From Rikenella microfusus DSM 15922 (GTDB taxonomy: Bacteria > Bacteroidota > Bacteroidia > Bacteroidales > Rikenellaceae), in assembly GCF_000427365.1 (NCBI RefSeq), contig NZ_KE386488.1:2267882-2331881 (forward strand): a stretch of DNA of 64,000 nucleotides. The letters are read 5' to 3'. Position 1 is the first letter of the stretch; each line of letters starts with the position of its first letter. A program made the position numbers and the translations under genes. This document shows positions 26,134 to 35,377 of the stretch, in pieces. Below the pieces are notes generated by a model. It did not search any database. It was not told the DNA's origin and was given only the letters and a program-made list of their open reading frames with translations.

Positions 26134-26159
26134 CGATAGAAAAATCAAATCAATGAGAT

Positions 26160-27008
26160 ATGAAAGATGTAAGACTGAACAACGGGGTGATGATGCCGGC
26201 CATCGGCTTCGGCGTTTTCCAGATCCCTGAAAACGAAACGGAACGGGTCGTAACCGATGCCATCGAAACGGGATACCGGTTGATAGATACGGCAGCCGCC
26301 TACTTCAATGAGGAACAGGTGGGCAACGCTATCCGGCAAAGCGGTATCAAGCGTGCGGAGTTCTTCATCACCACCAAATTGTGGGTGCAGGACTATGAAT
26401 ACGACGATGCGCTGCGGGCGTTCGACCTTTCGATGAAGAAACTCGGACTGGACTACCTCGACCTCTACCTGATGCACAAGCCCTACGGGAATTACTACGC
26501 CGCATGGCGGGCTATGGAGCGACTTTACAAGGAGGGACGTATCCGCGCCATCGGCGTAACGAGTTTTTCCAACGAACGGTTGCAAGACCTCTTTTTGCAC
26601 AACGAAATAAAACCTGCCGTGAACCAGTTGGAGACGCATCCGTTCTTCCAGCAACAGGCAGCCAATGTATTCTTGCAGCAAGAGGCTATCCAGCACGAGG
26701 CGTGGGCACCTTTCGCCGAGGGGCAGAACGACATTTTCAACCATCCGGTACTGAAAGAAATCGCAGCACGGCATGGCAAAGGCGTGGGGGCGGTCATCCT
26801 CCGCTGGCTCAACCAGCGCAACATCGTGGTTATACCCAAGACCGTGCGCAAGGAACGGATGGCAGAGAACTTCAACATCCTCGATTTTACGCTGTCCGAA
26901 GAGGAAATGGATACTATCGCCCTGCTGGAGACGGGGAAAAGCCCCATCTACGACGATATGGACTTGCCTACCGTGAAAGGTATCGGGTTGCATCGCATAC
27001 ACGAATAA
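26160..27008 (+). CDS. Aldo/keto reductase
   Basis: The 282-residue NADPH-dependent oxidoreductase has the full catalytic tetrad: Asp43 and Tyr48 in LIDTAAAYFNEE, Lys73 in TTKLW and His106 in YLMHKPYG. The C-terminal coenzyme loop contains VVIPKTVRKERMAENF. It is the first gene of an operon of reductases and flavoproteins (26160-30163) facing away from an AraC regulator. The physiological carbonyl substrate is unknown. Confidence 0.95.
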   Translation: MKDVRLNNGVMMPAIGFGVFQIPENETERVVTDAIETGYRLIDTAAAYFNEEQVGNAIRQSGIKRAEFFITTKLWVQDYEYDDALRAFDLSMKKLGLDYLDLYLMHKPYGNYYAAWRAMERLYKEGRIRAIGVTSFSNERLQDLFLHNEIKPAVNQLETHPFFQQQAANVFLQQEAIQHEAWAPFAEGQNDIFNHPVLKEIAARHGKGVGAVILRWLNQRNIVVIPKTVRKERMAENFNILDFTLSEEEMDTIALLETGKSPIYDDMDLPTVKGIGLHRIHE

Positions 27009-27024
27009 TTTATAAAAAAGAAAT

Positions 27025-27321
27025 ATGTTACGTCATGTATTTATCATCAACGTCAAAGAAGGAATCTCCGATGATGTGGTAGAACGGAAAATGGCCGAAA
27101 TGCGTGCCATGAAAGAGAAAGAAACGGTTATTGACAACATCACGGTAGGCCGGACACGCGGACTGTTCGGGCGTCCCGATGCCGTGATGATGGTCATCGA
27201 CCTTAAAGACAAGGCCGCTTTCGATGTATTGATCCGGAGCCGGACACACACCGACATCGCGGAAAAAGCGGAAGAGGCTTTCGATATACAGAGCGCCGAT
27301 ATCGCTCAAATAGAATATTAA
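27025..27321 (+). CDS. Dabb (stress-responsive alpha/beta barrel) domain protein
   Basis: The 98-residue protein starts LRHVFIINVKEGISDDVVER and contains VGRTRGLFGRPDAVMMVIDL, the pattern of dimeric Dabb/ferredoxin-like proteins. Family members are found in plants and bacteria and include small cyclases and stress proteins. It lies 16 nt after one aldo/keto reductase and 24 nt before another. Confidence 0.82.
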   Translation: MLRHVFIINVKEGISDDVVERKMAEMRAMKEKETVIDNITVGRTRGLFGRPDAVMMVIDLKDKAAFDVLIRSRTHTDIAEKAEEAFDIQSADIAQIEY

Positions 27322-27345
27322 CATTAATCCTTAAAACAGAATGAT

Positions 27346-28212
27346 ATGCAGACTGTAAAATTGAACAACGGCGTCGAAATACCGGTATTAGGATATGGTG
27401 TTTTCCAGGTATCGCCCGAAGAGTGCGAGCGTTGCGTGCTCGATGCCATCGGCACGGGTTATCGGTTGATAGATACGGCGCAGGCTTATTATAACGAAGA
27501 GGGCGTAGGTAATGCCGTCGCAAAATGCGGTGTGTCCCGTGATGAACTTTTTCTCACGACGAAAGTCTGGATTACCAATTCAGGAGAGGAGAAGGCCGCC
27601 CGCAGCATCGACGAATCGCTCCGCAAGTTGCGCACCGATTACATCGACCTGCTGCTTATCCACCAGCCTTTTGCCGACTATCCGGGGACGTGGCAGGCTA
27701 TGGAGAAAGCGGTAAAGGCCGGAAAAGTCCTTGCTATCGGACTCTCGAACTTCTATCCCGACCGTTTTGTGGATATGGCGGAATACGCTGAAATAAAACC
27801 TGCCGTGAACCAGTTGAAGACGAACGTGTTCAGCCAGCAGTGGGATGCGGAAGCGGAGATGAATCCTTACGGAACCCGTATCATGGCTTGGGGGCCGCTG
27901 GCGCAGGGAGACCCCGATCTGACCATTCATCCCGTGATGGTAGGTCTTGCGGAAAAATACGGTAAAACGGCGCAGCAGGTCGCCTTGCGTTACTTGGTGC
28001 AACGCGGTATTATCGCCGTTCCGAAAAGCACGCATATAGAGCGTATGAAACAGAATCTGGATGTATTCGACTTCTCGCTTACGCCGGAGGATATGGAAAG
28101 CATCCGTCCGCTCGACAAACCTGCCGACTTCCGCTGGTCGCACCGCAATCCGGAATTGGTGAAGTTTCTATTGAACTACGACAAACAGTTTAACCCGAAC
28201 AATAAAGGATGA
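27346..28212 (+). CDS. Aldo/keto reductase (second paralogue)
   Basis: The 288-residue enzyme keeps the tetrad Asp43, Tyr48 (LIDTAQAYYNEE), Lys73 (TTKVW) and His106 (LLIHQPFA), and the cofactor loop IAVPKSTHIERMKQNL. It is similar to the protein at 26160, so a tandem duplication is likely. Its stop overlaps the flavodoxin start by 4 nt. Confidence 0.95.
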   Translation: MQTVKLNNGVEIPVLGYGVFQVSPEECERCVLDAIGTGYRLIDTAQAYYNEEGVGNAVAKCGVSRDELFLTTKVWITNSGEEKAARSIDESLRKLRTDYIDLLLIHQPFADYPGTWQAMEKAVKAGKVLAIGLSNFYPDRFVDMAEYAEIKPAVNQLKTNVFSQQWDAEAEMNPYGTRIMAWGPLAQGDPDLTIHPVMVGLAEKYGKTAQQVALRYLVQRGIIAVPKSTHIERMKQNLDVFDFSLTPEDMESIRPLDKPADFRWSHRNPELVKFLLNYDKQFNPNNKG

Positions 28213-28792
28213 ACAGATTATTTGTTTTAATCATGGTACTATTGGGCGTTGTCTCTTGTGCCAACGGACAGAATGGCAAAACAGATATGAAAGGAAAGAA
28301 AATATTCGTCGCCTACTACTCTTGGAGTGGCAACACGAAAGCCGTGGGTGACTATATCGCACAGAAAACCGGTGCGGATGTCTGCCGGATAGAACCTGTC
28401 AAAGCATATCCCACGGACTATGAGGCTTGCGTGAATGAGGTCAACCGGCACGGCAGCACCTACGACCCCGAACTGAAACCCATTCAGGCGAATGTGGCAG
28501 AATACGATGTGATTTTTGTGGGGGCGCCCTGCTGGTGGGGAACCATTGCAAATCCGCTGCGCACTTTCCTGCGCAGCAACTCGTTCAAAGGCAAAATGGT
28601 TATTCCTTTTGTGACCAACGGGACAAGCGGCAGCGGTTGCAGGATGTAAAGAAACTTTGCACGGGCGCTACCGTACTCGATGGTCTCTCCATCTACAACC
28701 GCTACCAGGTGGAAACGAAAGTTAACACTCCCGACAATATGGGAGACTGGAAAACTGCGGTGGATGAATGGTTGAAGAACGTGATTAAGTAA
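28209..28792 (+). pseudogene. Secreted flavodoxin with frameshift near the C-terminus
   Basis: The open frame encodes a lipoprotein-type signal (LLGVVSCANGQ) and a flavodoxin domain (FVAYYSWSGNTKAVGDYIAQ for the FMN phosphate loop, GAPCWWGTIANPLRTFL). It stops at 28649, just after FVTNGTSGSG. In the adjacent frame the expected continuation is intact to 28792 (LQDVKKLCTGATVLDGLSIY, KTAVDEWLKNVIK). One base is missing near 28633. Either a true frameshift inactivates the protein or there is a sequencing error. Confidence 0.85.
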
Positions 28793-28823
28793 ACGAACTA
28801 TTAAATAACAAAAAACAGCAACT

Positions 28824-29573
28824 ATGTACGAATCCTTAAATAACAAAGTCGCCCTCGTAACCGGTGCCGGAACTGGTATCGGGCAGGCTATAGCCCAGCG
28901 TTTGGCTGATGAAGGCGCATACGTGATGATTGTAGGCCGCACGGAAAACACCTTGAAGAAAACCGCCGCCTGCAACAAACGGATAACTTATCTGATAGCC
29001 GACCTCGAATCGGAGGCCGGAATACGGGAGGTGGTCCGGAGCGTCGGCGAGCGGTACGGCCGTCTCGACATACTCGTCAACAATGCTGGATGGGCGCCCG
29101 TCACGCCGTTTGCCGAGATGAAAATCGAGGAATACGACAAGGTGTTTGCCATCAACGTGCGAGCCGTCGTGATTCTTACCCAAGCCTGCCTGCCGATGCT
29201 AAAAGAGACGAAAGGCAATATCCTGAATATTACCACCACGATGACCACCAATCCCATCGCGACAATGGCGAACTACGCCGCCTCGAAAGCTGCCGTCTAT
29301 ACCATGACACGTGCATGGGCAAAAGAGTTGGCGAAAGATGGCGTGCGTGTCAATTCACTCGGCGTAGGACCTATCGAAACGCCCATTTATGGTAAGACCG
29401 AGCTTTCGGACGAAGCCGCGAAAGCCCACAAGGATATGGTAACTAAAAGCGTACCTCTCGGTCGAATGGGACAACCCGAAGAGGTTGCCGCTGTTGTCGC
29501 TTTTCTGACAAGCGACGAAGCCAGTTTCGTAACCGGAGCCGACTATAAAGTGGACGGCGGTGTAGGTGCATAA
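28824..29573 (+). CDS. Short-chain dehydrogenase/reductase
   Basis: The 249-residue classical SDR has the Rossmann motif TGAGTGIG (residues 14-21), NNAGWAP and the active-site YAASK. The catalytic Ser, normally 13 residues before the Tyr, is Thr here (LNITTTMTT region), which may still serve. The C-terminus FVTGADYKVDGGVGA is typical. It resembles 3-oxoacyl-ACP reductase-like enzymes. It is the fifth gene of the AraC-linked reductase operon. Confidence 0.93.
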   Translation: MYESLNNKVALVTGAGTGIGQAIAQRLADEGAYVMIVGRTENTLKKTAACNKRITYLIADLESEAGIREVVRSVGERYGRLDILVNNAGWAPVTPFAEMKIEEYDKVFAINVRAVVILTQACLPMLKETKGNILNITTTMTTNPIATMANYAASKAAVYTMTRAWAKELAKDGVRVNSLGVGPIETPIYGKTELSDEAAKAHKDMVTKSVPLGRMGQPEEVAAVVAFLTSDEASFVTGADYKVDGGVGA

Positions 29574-29590
29574 AAATAACAATAAAAAGA

Positions 29591-30163
29591 ATGAATATGA
29601 AGAATATATTGATTATCAGCGGACATACAGACCTCGCCGCATCCGTGGCCAATAAAACGATTCTCGAAACCTTGAATGAACGGCTACCGGAAGCCGAAAT
29701 CGTAAAACTGGACGAACTCTATCCCGACTTCAAAATCGACGTGGAAGCCGAGCAGCAGAAACTACTCCGGGCAGATATCATCGTGTTACAATTTCCCGTC
29801 TTTTGGTATTCCGCACCTTCACTATTGGAACGCTGGATGGAAGAAACCTTCCGGCATGGATTCTCGCACGGCAGCACGGGCGATAAGTTGAAAGGCAAGA
29901 AACTCGTCCTTTCTTTTACGACGGGAGCTCCCGAAGCGATGTACAGCCGTGAGGGTGCGATGGGATATACCATTGACGAGTTCCTGCCCTGCTACAAGGC
30001 TACTTGCCGTCTTTGCCAGATGGAGTTTTCCGGATATGTATATACCGGCGGCGTGAGCTACGGCAACCGTACCTCGCCCGAACTTATTGAACAGCAAAAG
30101 TCTGTATCGGAAAAACACGCACTACGGCTTATCGAGTTGTTAGAAAAAATATCCCACCGTTAA
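29591..30163 (+). CDS. NAD(P)H-dependent flavin oxidoreductase (KefF/MdaB-like)
   Basis: The 190-residue flavodoxin-fold enzyme has ILIISGHTDLAASVANK for FMN phosphate binding and VLQFPVFWYSAPSLLERW, diagnostic of the NAD(P)H quinone reductase/KefF family. It is likely a cytoplasmic quinone or nitro reductase and ends the reductase operon. Confidence 0.92.
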   Translation: MNMKNILIISGHTDLAASVANKTILETLNERLPEAEIVKLDELYPDFKIDVEAEQQKLLRADIIVLQFPVFWYSAPSLLERWMEETFRHGFSHGSTGDKLKGKKLVLSFTTGAPEAMYSREGAMGYTIDEFLPCYKATCRLCQMEFSGYVYTGGVSYGNRTSPELIEQQKSVSEKHALRLIELLEKISHR

Positions 30164-30180
30164 TTTAATAGACAGTTTTT

Positions 30181-30209
30181 CTACCGTCCACTAAAATTGT
30201 GGACGGTAG
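30181..30209 (+). terminator. Hairpin after the reductase operon
   Basis: ctaccgtccac (30181-30191) pairs perfectly with gtggacggtag (30199-30209) across a 7-nt loop. It lies 18 nt after the last stop and between convergent units. The T-run is weak on both sides. Confidence 0.6.
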
Positions 30210-30238
30210 TGTATCTATTTACATAAAGAAGCTATAAT

Positions 30239-30922
30239 TTACTTTCTTCGTTTATAAGGGATATGCTCTTTTTCTTGGTCATCATCCCTCCATCCCCGGT
30301 CGTTATCGCTTCCGCCACTTCCACCGCCCGATGCGGGTGCAATGTGCGGTTGCATAACCAGTTCCACAACCGCTTCTCCGATATTTGTGGCAGGGGAAAA
30401 TCCGCTGTCCGATGAACCCTCCGTTCCGATAAGGCCGCTTGTAGATTCATTTGTTGCCCCTTGTCGGTGAATATTCCCGTCTGTATCGTCAGTCCGTTGC
30501 CGTATCCAATCAGATAATGATGCGGATACAGCAGGACTGTCGGCAAATACCAGCCCTCTCTCCGTATTCAGCCTTCGGTCAAGGCTTCTGTAGGTCATGG
30601 TGCGGTCAATCCGATAACCGCCGAAAGAAATATTGTCGCAGGTAAACACCACACCCTTGATTCTCCCATCGGTTTTACTGGTAATATCCACTGTGATACC
30701 CTTTTCCGACAAGTACTCTTTCAGCTCCTTTCAGTCGATACGGACTCTCAACGCATCCGGAGAACCCGGCGGCAACGAGACCGGGACGATTGTTCCGTCG
30801 ACAGGCATTGTCATGGCGGTGGTTTTGTTACGGCTGTTTTCGGAAACGGGTGGAATGCCGGATGCCGTTCCTGTTCCCGTTCCTGTTCCCGTTCCTTTCT
30901 TTTTCCGTCCGGGCCATTCCAT
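30239..30922 (-). pseudogene. Mobilisation-type protein with in-frame stop
   Basis: From the ATG at 30922 the frame gives a Gly-Thr repeat (KKKGTGTGTGTGTAS), then a TGA at 30731-30733, then continues in the same frame with KELKEYLSEKGITVDITSK, GVVFTCDNISFGGYRIDRTM and a Gly-Ser-rich tail. The second part resembles the C-terminal region of Bacteroidales relaxase/mobilisation proteins. The catalytic relaxase part is absent. It starts three bases after the small membrane protein gene. Confidence 0.6.
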
Positions 30923-30925
30923 GAT

Positions 30926-31159
30926 TCAATCGCGATATTCCATGTAAATAGCCATCGGAACGATGAACACTACAAGGGCTATCACCGCAAACAGGGTGAC
31001 GGTAACGATATCCGTCTCCAGCTTGGCTGTGATTGCGAACCCTGCAAGTACCGAAATCAGCAGCCACACCGCTCCGGGCAGCAGAACATTTATCTTGAAA
31101 TCGTCCGACAATCTTTTTATTTTTTGCGTTGTTTTGGGTGTAGGATAATTCCGTGTCAA
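30926..31159 (-). CDS. Small membrane protein of a mobile element
   Basis: The frame reads LTRNYPTPKTTQKIKRLSDD from a TTG, followed by two hydrophobic helices (VLLPGAVWLLISVLAGFAI and IVTVTLFAVIALVVFIVPMA). It overlaps the apparent 3' end of the integrase frame, whose tail here is low-complexity shadow sequence. This suggests that the integrase stop has been lost by a frameshift. Function unknown. Confidence 0.55.
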   Translation of the reverse strand: MTRNYPTPKTTQKIKRLSDDFKINVLLPGAVWLLISVLAGFAITAKLETDIVTVTLFAVIALVVFIVPMAIYMEYRD

Positions 31160-32263
31160 TCAGTCCGATAGTATCGTCCTTTTTCTGATTGATGATTTTG
31201 GCGTACACCTGCGTCATCTTCACATCTGCATGGCCGAGTAATTTCGAGGTCGTGTAGAGGTCTGCACCGAGCGTCAGCATCATCGTCGCAAACGTGTGAC
31301 GGCTCGTGTGAAATGAAAACCGCTTATCTATGCCTGCCGCTTTCGCCCAAGGTTTGAGAAGCGTGTTTATCATCGTTGGGCTCGGCAAATCGAATACATG
31401 GTCTTCCGAGGTCTTCTCTCCACGTTCTGGCATCCACTTCAAGGCTTCGGGGGAAAGTGGCAGATAAATCGGTTCTTTGGTCTTCTGCATGGATACAGCC
31501 AAACGATATTGTCCTCTATCGACAAACACGTCTTTCCACTTCAAGCTGATAATATCGCTTATTCGCAGTCCGCAGAAGCAGGAGAACAAATAAGCCTGTT
31601 TTACAGCCTCGTTTTTCATTGGAGTAGCAATCAATGCCCGCACCTCTTCTATGGTCATATACGACCGCTTACTCTCCGGCAGACGGATTTTATCCGAATT
31701 GTTGATCTTCGTAAAAGGATTGACCTTTATAATCTCCGCTCGCACGGCAGCGTTCAAAGCTCCGTTCAGAATGCGGTAGTAGGTGTGTAGCGTAAGTTTG
31801 CCCTTCGGTCGATATTCAGTCAATAGATAGTCGCGATATACTCTTGGCAGAACGCCTTGTCGATTTGATCCATCGTTACCCGTTCTCCGGCAAAATCTTT
31901 CAAGATGCGGATAGTTACCCTTATTTGGTCTCCGTCCTTTTTACCTCGCTTCGCCTGATTTTCTTTGTAAGTTTCCATCCAGTCCAAAAGGAAGACCTTT
32001 TCCCTGTTTTCGATTCCGGCTTCTCCGTTGGTCATTTGGATAATGCGCTTCGACTTGATGGCATTGGCTGCAGCCATTGTCGTTTGATTCTGTCTGCGGG
32101 CATTATAATCTGTTTCGGGAATAAGATACATTTTCAGATACTCATATGTCCGTTTACCATCACGGTATATATCCAGATACAGGCTTTTGCTTCCGTTGGC
32201 CAGTTCTTTCATCCGCAGACGGATTGGCTCTTTGATTTTTGCAGGCTTTTTTACTCGTGGCAT
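31070..32263 (-). pseudogene. Tyrosine recombinase (CTn/phage integrase) split by frameshift
   Basis: A well-placed start (aagaggaggaact before ATG at 32263) opens MPRVKKPAKIKEPIRLRMKE, an Arm/SAM-like N-terminal part ending DKAFCQEYIATIY* at 31820. The catalytic domain continues in another frame from about 31835 (RDYLLTEYRPKGKLTLHTYY) with box I CGLRISDI, box II HTSRHTFAT and LLGHADVKMTQVYAK including the catalytic Tyr. One base is missing near 31835. The 3' limit is approximate because the frame runs on into the next gene. Confidence 0.85.
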
Positions 32264-32698
32264 AGTTCCTCCTCTTTTACTCGTTATTTCTACAAATAGA
32301 GCCGAGATTGAGGAACAAAAATGTACCGAAAAAGGACTAAACACTTGCAAGTACAGAAAACAAGAGAAGACCTAAATACAACATAATCGCCTATTATACG
32401 GCATATTTATTTTCACTTGATTGGCTTTTGTTTTCTATTTCAATCTATATATATTATATAAATTTAAAAAAATATTATATCGGTTACAGAAATTCAGATC
32501 CTTCAGATTATGGTATAGATAGTAATAGTCTTAACTATAAATTGCATAAATGTATTCATGTTTGTTTTGTGCCTAAGTCGGTGATTCCGGATATTGGATA
32601 TTAATGAGATAGGTATGAATTCCTTTGTGCATTATTGTGAGGTGTTACGCAGGTGATAAAAATGGCATTGGCCTGTATTTTTATGGGTCGAAGCCATT
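32264..32698. other. AT-rich spacer between two integrase genes
   Basis: Strongly AT-rich DNA, unlike the host average, with no supported gene. At its right end aaaatggc (32659-32666) pairs with gccatttt (32693-32700) across the stop of the next gene, a possible weak terminator. Confidence 0.45.
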
Positions 32699-33913
32699 TT
32701 ATAGCCCCTTCAAAAAGTCCGGTCGAAAGTTCGCGACCTTCTCCGATCGTTCGCCGAAGTGGCGGCGGATGTAGTGGATGGTAGACTCGAAGTCCCTGTG
32801 CCCGAGATGGTTCCGTACCTCCACGATCGACGCGCCCGACTCCAGCAGTTTACCGGCTGCCGTATGTTTCAGGGAATAAAACTTGTATCCCGACGGCAAG
32901 TGAAGGCGCTCTCGAAACTCCCGGAACCGACGGCTGAAGTAATTCTTACCCCACGGAACCGGCCCCGGTTCATGGTTATTCCCGAATACATAATGCGCAG
33001 CCGGATACTCGGTAATCCGGTGCTTCTGGCACAACTCGATCAAAGCGGCCGGCATAGTAATGTTACGGGCGCCCGTTTTGCCGTTCGCCGTCCGGATGTG
33101 GACGGTTTGGGTGAATAGATTAATGTCCTCCACTTTCAAGAGCCGGAGTTCGTTCCCCGGTCGGCAACACAGAAAGAACTCGAACATGCAGGCTACGAAG
33201 AATTGCGAATCCTCTTTCGCAATCAAGGATAGTAACTTTTGCATATCGACGTCGGCGATCGGTCGGGCGGCCATATCCTGACGCTTCGGAGGTTTCGGAA
33301 TGGTAGTAGTAGGTAGGCGGTCAATGAGTTTTTTGGACAAGCAGTATTTGAAAAATTGATTCAGGTTCTGTTGGTATTTCTCAATCGACAGGCGATCCAG
33401 CTTCCGTTCCTGAATCAGATAGGTAATAAAACGATTGATAACGGCATCATCGATTTCATATACCCGCCGATCGATCAGGTCGTTTTTCTCCAGCCAAAGC
33501 ACAAAGATTCGAAGTTTGGACACATAGCTCTCCATTGACTTTTTCGACACCGATAATCGTTTCTCTTCAATGAATTTCGAGACATGGCGCCGGATATGGG
33601 AACCGTCCCGTCGTTGCGTCCCGAACATACCGGCAATAGTATGATACTCGGTCTCGTCGGAGCAGATAACCGCATCATCCGCCCACGGCCGCCAACCGGC
33701 TCGGAGCTTGAGTGTATATTCTTTGATGATTTTGGCGGCCAGCTTGGTCTCTTCCTGTCTGTCCGCACACGCTTTAAAACCTCGTACGATTCGATATCGT
33801 TCCATACGATCCGTACGTGGGTTATAGACCGAATAGAGGACGCACAAGCGTCCCTTGAATGTGGAAACCTTGGGAAGGATAACTTCCACCTTTCTGAAAT
33901 TCCGAATTCTCAT
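32699..33913 (-). CDS. Tyrosine recombinase/phage integrase
   Basis: The 404-residue protein has an N-terminal arm-binding part, a SAM-like core-binding domain (FIEEKRLSVSKKSMESYVSK) and a catalytic domain with CCRPGNELRLLK (box I Arg), YSLKHTAAGKLL, VRNHLGHRDFEST and the terminal Tyr in IHYIRRH. At box II the usual HxxR is YxxK (YSLK), a variant seen in Bacteroidota phage integrases. It lies about 150 bp from the 3' end of tmRNA, a common integration site, so it may be left from an element that entered at ssrA. Confidence 0.9.
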   Translation of the reverse strand: MRIRNFRKVEVILPKVSTFKGRLCVLYSVYNPRTDRMERYRIVRGFKACADRQEETKLAAKIIKEYTLKLRAGWRPWADDAVICSDETEYHTIAGMFGTQRRDGSHIRRHVSKFIEEKRLSVSKKSMESYVSKLRIFVLWLEKNDLIDRRVYEIDDAVINRFITYLIQERKLDRLSIEKYQQNLNQFFKYCLSKKLIDRLPTTTIPKPPKRQDMAARPIADVDMQKLLSLIAKEDSQFFVACMFEFFLCCRPGNELRLLKVEDINLFTQTVHIRTANGKTGARNITMPAALIELCQKHRITEYPAAHYVFGNNHEPGPVPWGKNYFSRRFREFRERLHLPSGYKFYSLKHTAAGKLLESGASIVEVRNHLGHRDFESTIHYIRRHFGERSEKVANFRPDFLKGL

Positions 33914-34024
33914 AAGGCATCTGTGTTTGAAGTATCCCCATACTTATGAATACAGAAGCCGTCTGAAGCGGTCAATCGGCGATATCCAAAAATGCACCGG
34001 ATTAACCACGGAATGATTTTTCAT

Positions 34025-34057
34025 AAATCGCTATAATTTAGCAATTTACAGCGATTT
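34025..34057 (-). terminator. Inverted repeat at the tmRNA 3' end
   Basis: aaatcgctataattt (34025-34039) and aatttacagcgattt (34043-34057) form a nearly perfect 15-bp stem with a 3-nt loop, starting directly after the mature tmRNA end. It could terminate tmRNA transcription or be part of an attachment site. Confidence 0.55.
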
Positions 34058-34058
34058 G

Positions 34059-34462
34059 TGGAGCTGGAGGGAATCGAACCCTCGTCCAAACGAGGAACCC
34101 CGAAGCTTTCTACATGCTTAGTTTCCGCTTGATTGTCGGGAAAAGGCCAGGGGGGAAACACCCGAACCGGTTCCGTAGTCCGTTTATTTTCGCTTTCCGG
34201 TCCGGACTGCCGGAAAGCTATCTTTTAATTGATTGATACCCATTGCCGACCGAGGCTAAAAGCGGTCCCCTTCCGGCGGGTACTCGTCGGCCCGGTTCCT
34301 TGACCGGGCGGATTAAGGTAATTTTACTCGGTAAAATTACGCAGCGAGTGCGTAGCTATTATTGCCATTTGTAGTTTGAAAGTTCCGTTTTACGAGGTCC
34401 CTTACAACCCTCGGCATGCTTACCTCAAGACTCTAAACCCGCTGTCAAAACCGGTCAGCCCC
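34059..34462 (-). ncRNA. ssrA: Transfer-messenger RNA
   Basis: The 5' end GGGGCTGACCGGTTTTGACA (from 34462) and the 3' end GGTTCGATTCCCTCCAGCTCC (split: T-arm, then CAGCTCC) form a 7-bp acceptor stem with one G-U pair. The tag region ends with codons for NGNNSYALAA and a TAA at 34337-34339. The CCA is not encoded. Rescues stalled ribosomes together with SmpB. Confidence 0.95.
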
Positions 34463-34533
34463 GATGGAATACGTTTTATATAACGGAATGCGTACATGGC
34501 AAATTGCGCATCCCTGCCGGAATTGCCGACTTG

Positions 34534-34541
34534 CAAAGATA
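34534..34541 (-). promoter_or_regulatory. -7 box (TATCTTTG) of the tmRNA gene
   Basis: Reverse complement of caaagata, exact TAnnTTTG, about 70 nt upstream of the mature 5' end. A 5' leader removed by RNase P would be expected. Confidence 0.55.
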
Positions 34542-34611
34542 ATCAATTTACGGATACCGTCGCATTTCTTCCCGGCATTCGATCCGTAAAACGATGCCCG
34601 GCAGGCAAATA

Positions 34612-34930
34612 ATTGTATGGTTGTAAAATAATTTTCCGCGTCAGCGGGCAGGCTGAACGGCTCCCTCGCGAGAGCACCGGTCCTGTCCCCGAGGGATTCT
34701 ATGCCGGCCGCTACCCGGCCAGATAATCGTGCGGTTAAAATACTTTCCCCGTTCGGTTTTGCGCCCACCTTATCGGAGCAAACTCCCGGTCGGAGTGCCC
34801 GGAGGCACCGCGAAGGCCGGCGATTCTCATGAATCGAGAAAATTAAAAATCGTACGTTTCTTTATGAGGGGCCCGCGGCCCCATGCAGGAAAGCGTGCGG
34901 TTGTAGAATATTCCTTGTGGGCGGACAGGC
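34612..34930. repeat. Cluster of R3 repeat units
   Basis: At least three unit starts are visible: ttgtatggttgtaaaat (about 34613), tcgtgcggttaaaat (34728) and a degenerate gtgcggttgtagaat (34894), with ttccgcgtcagcgggcagg after the first. GC-rich stems separate them. No gene is supported between 34619 and 35377. Confidence 0.65.
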
Positions 34931-35102
34931 CGCCATGTACCGAGGGCGGGAGTATGTAATCCGTGGCACTCGTCATACCGTCGCCTGCTGTCCGTCCGCA
35001 TCGTTACCGAAAGGCATGTCCTGGTACGGGAAACGGCCTGCACCGTCCGAAAGCGGAAAAGAACCGGTGGCATATGAGGACGAAAACCGGACGTTTTGTT
35101 TA

Positions 35103-35375
35103 AGTAACCCGATACTGAGTACTACCAAATATAGGAAGATACAGGTTTCCCCGGTCGGCTCCGCGCCGGACGGCTGGAAGCCGTCGGGGGGGCGAGAGCC
35201 GAAAAGGTATCGATGAAAACGAATGGGCATATCGAAGTATATAATCGGGTAAGGTAATTATATACTGACACTGCATGATTCTTTCGGCTCTCGCCGGCCC
35301 CTCCGGGTCTTTTGCCCGGGTTTGTACCGCCTCATGCCGGCCGGCGCAGAGCCGGAGTAAAGTCGTATATAGTCG
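35103..35375. repeat. R2 repeat followed by inverted R2 half
   Basis: 35103-35262 has edges aagtaacccgatact and aagtatataatcgggt with an inner stem cggctccgcgccggacgg. 35275-35375 is the reverse complement of the right part of the 63301-63475 copy, sharing ctccgggtcttttgcccgg and gtaccgcctcatgccg. Confidence 0.75.
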
Positions 35376-35377
35376 CC

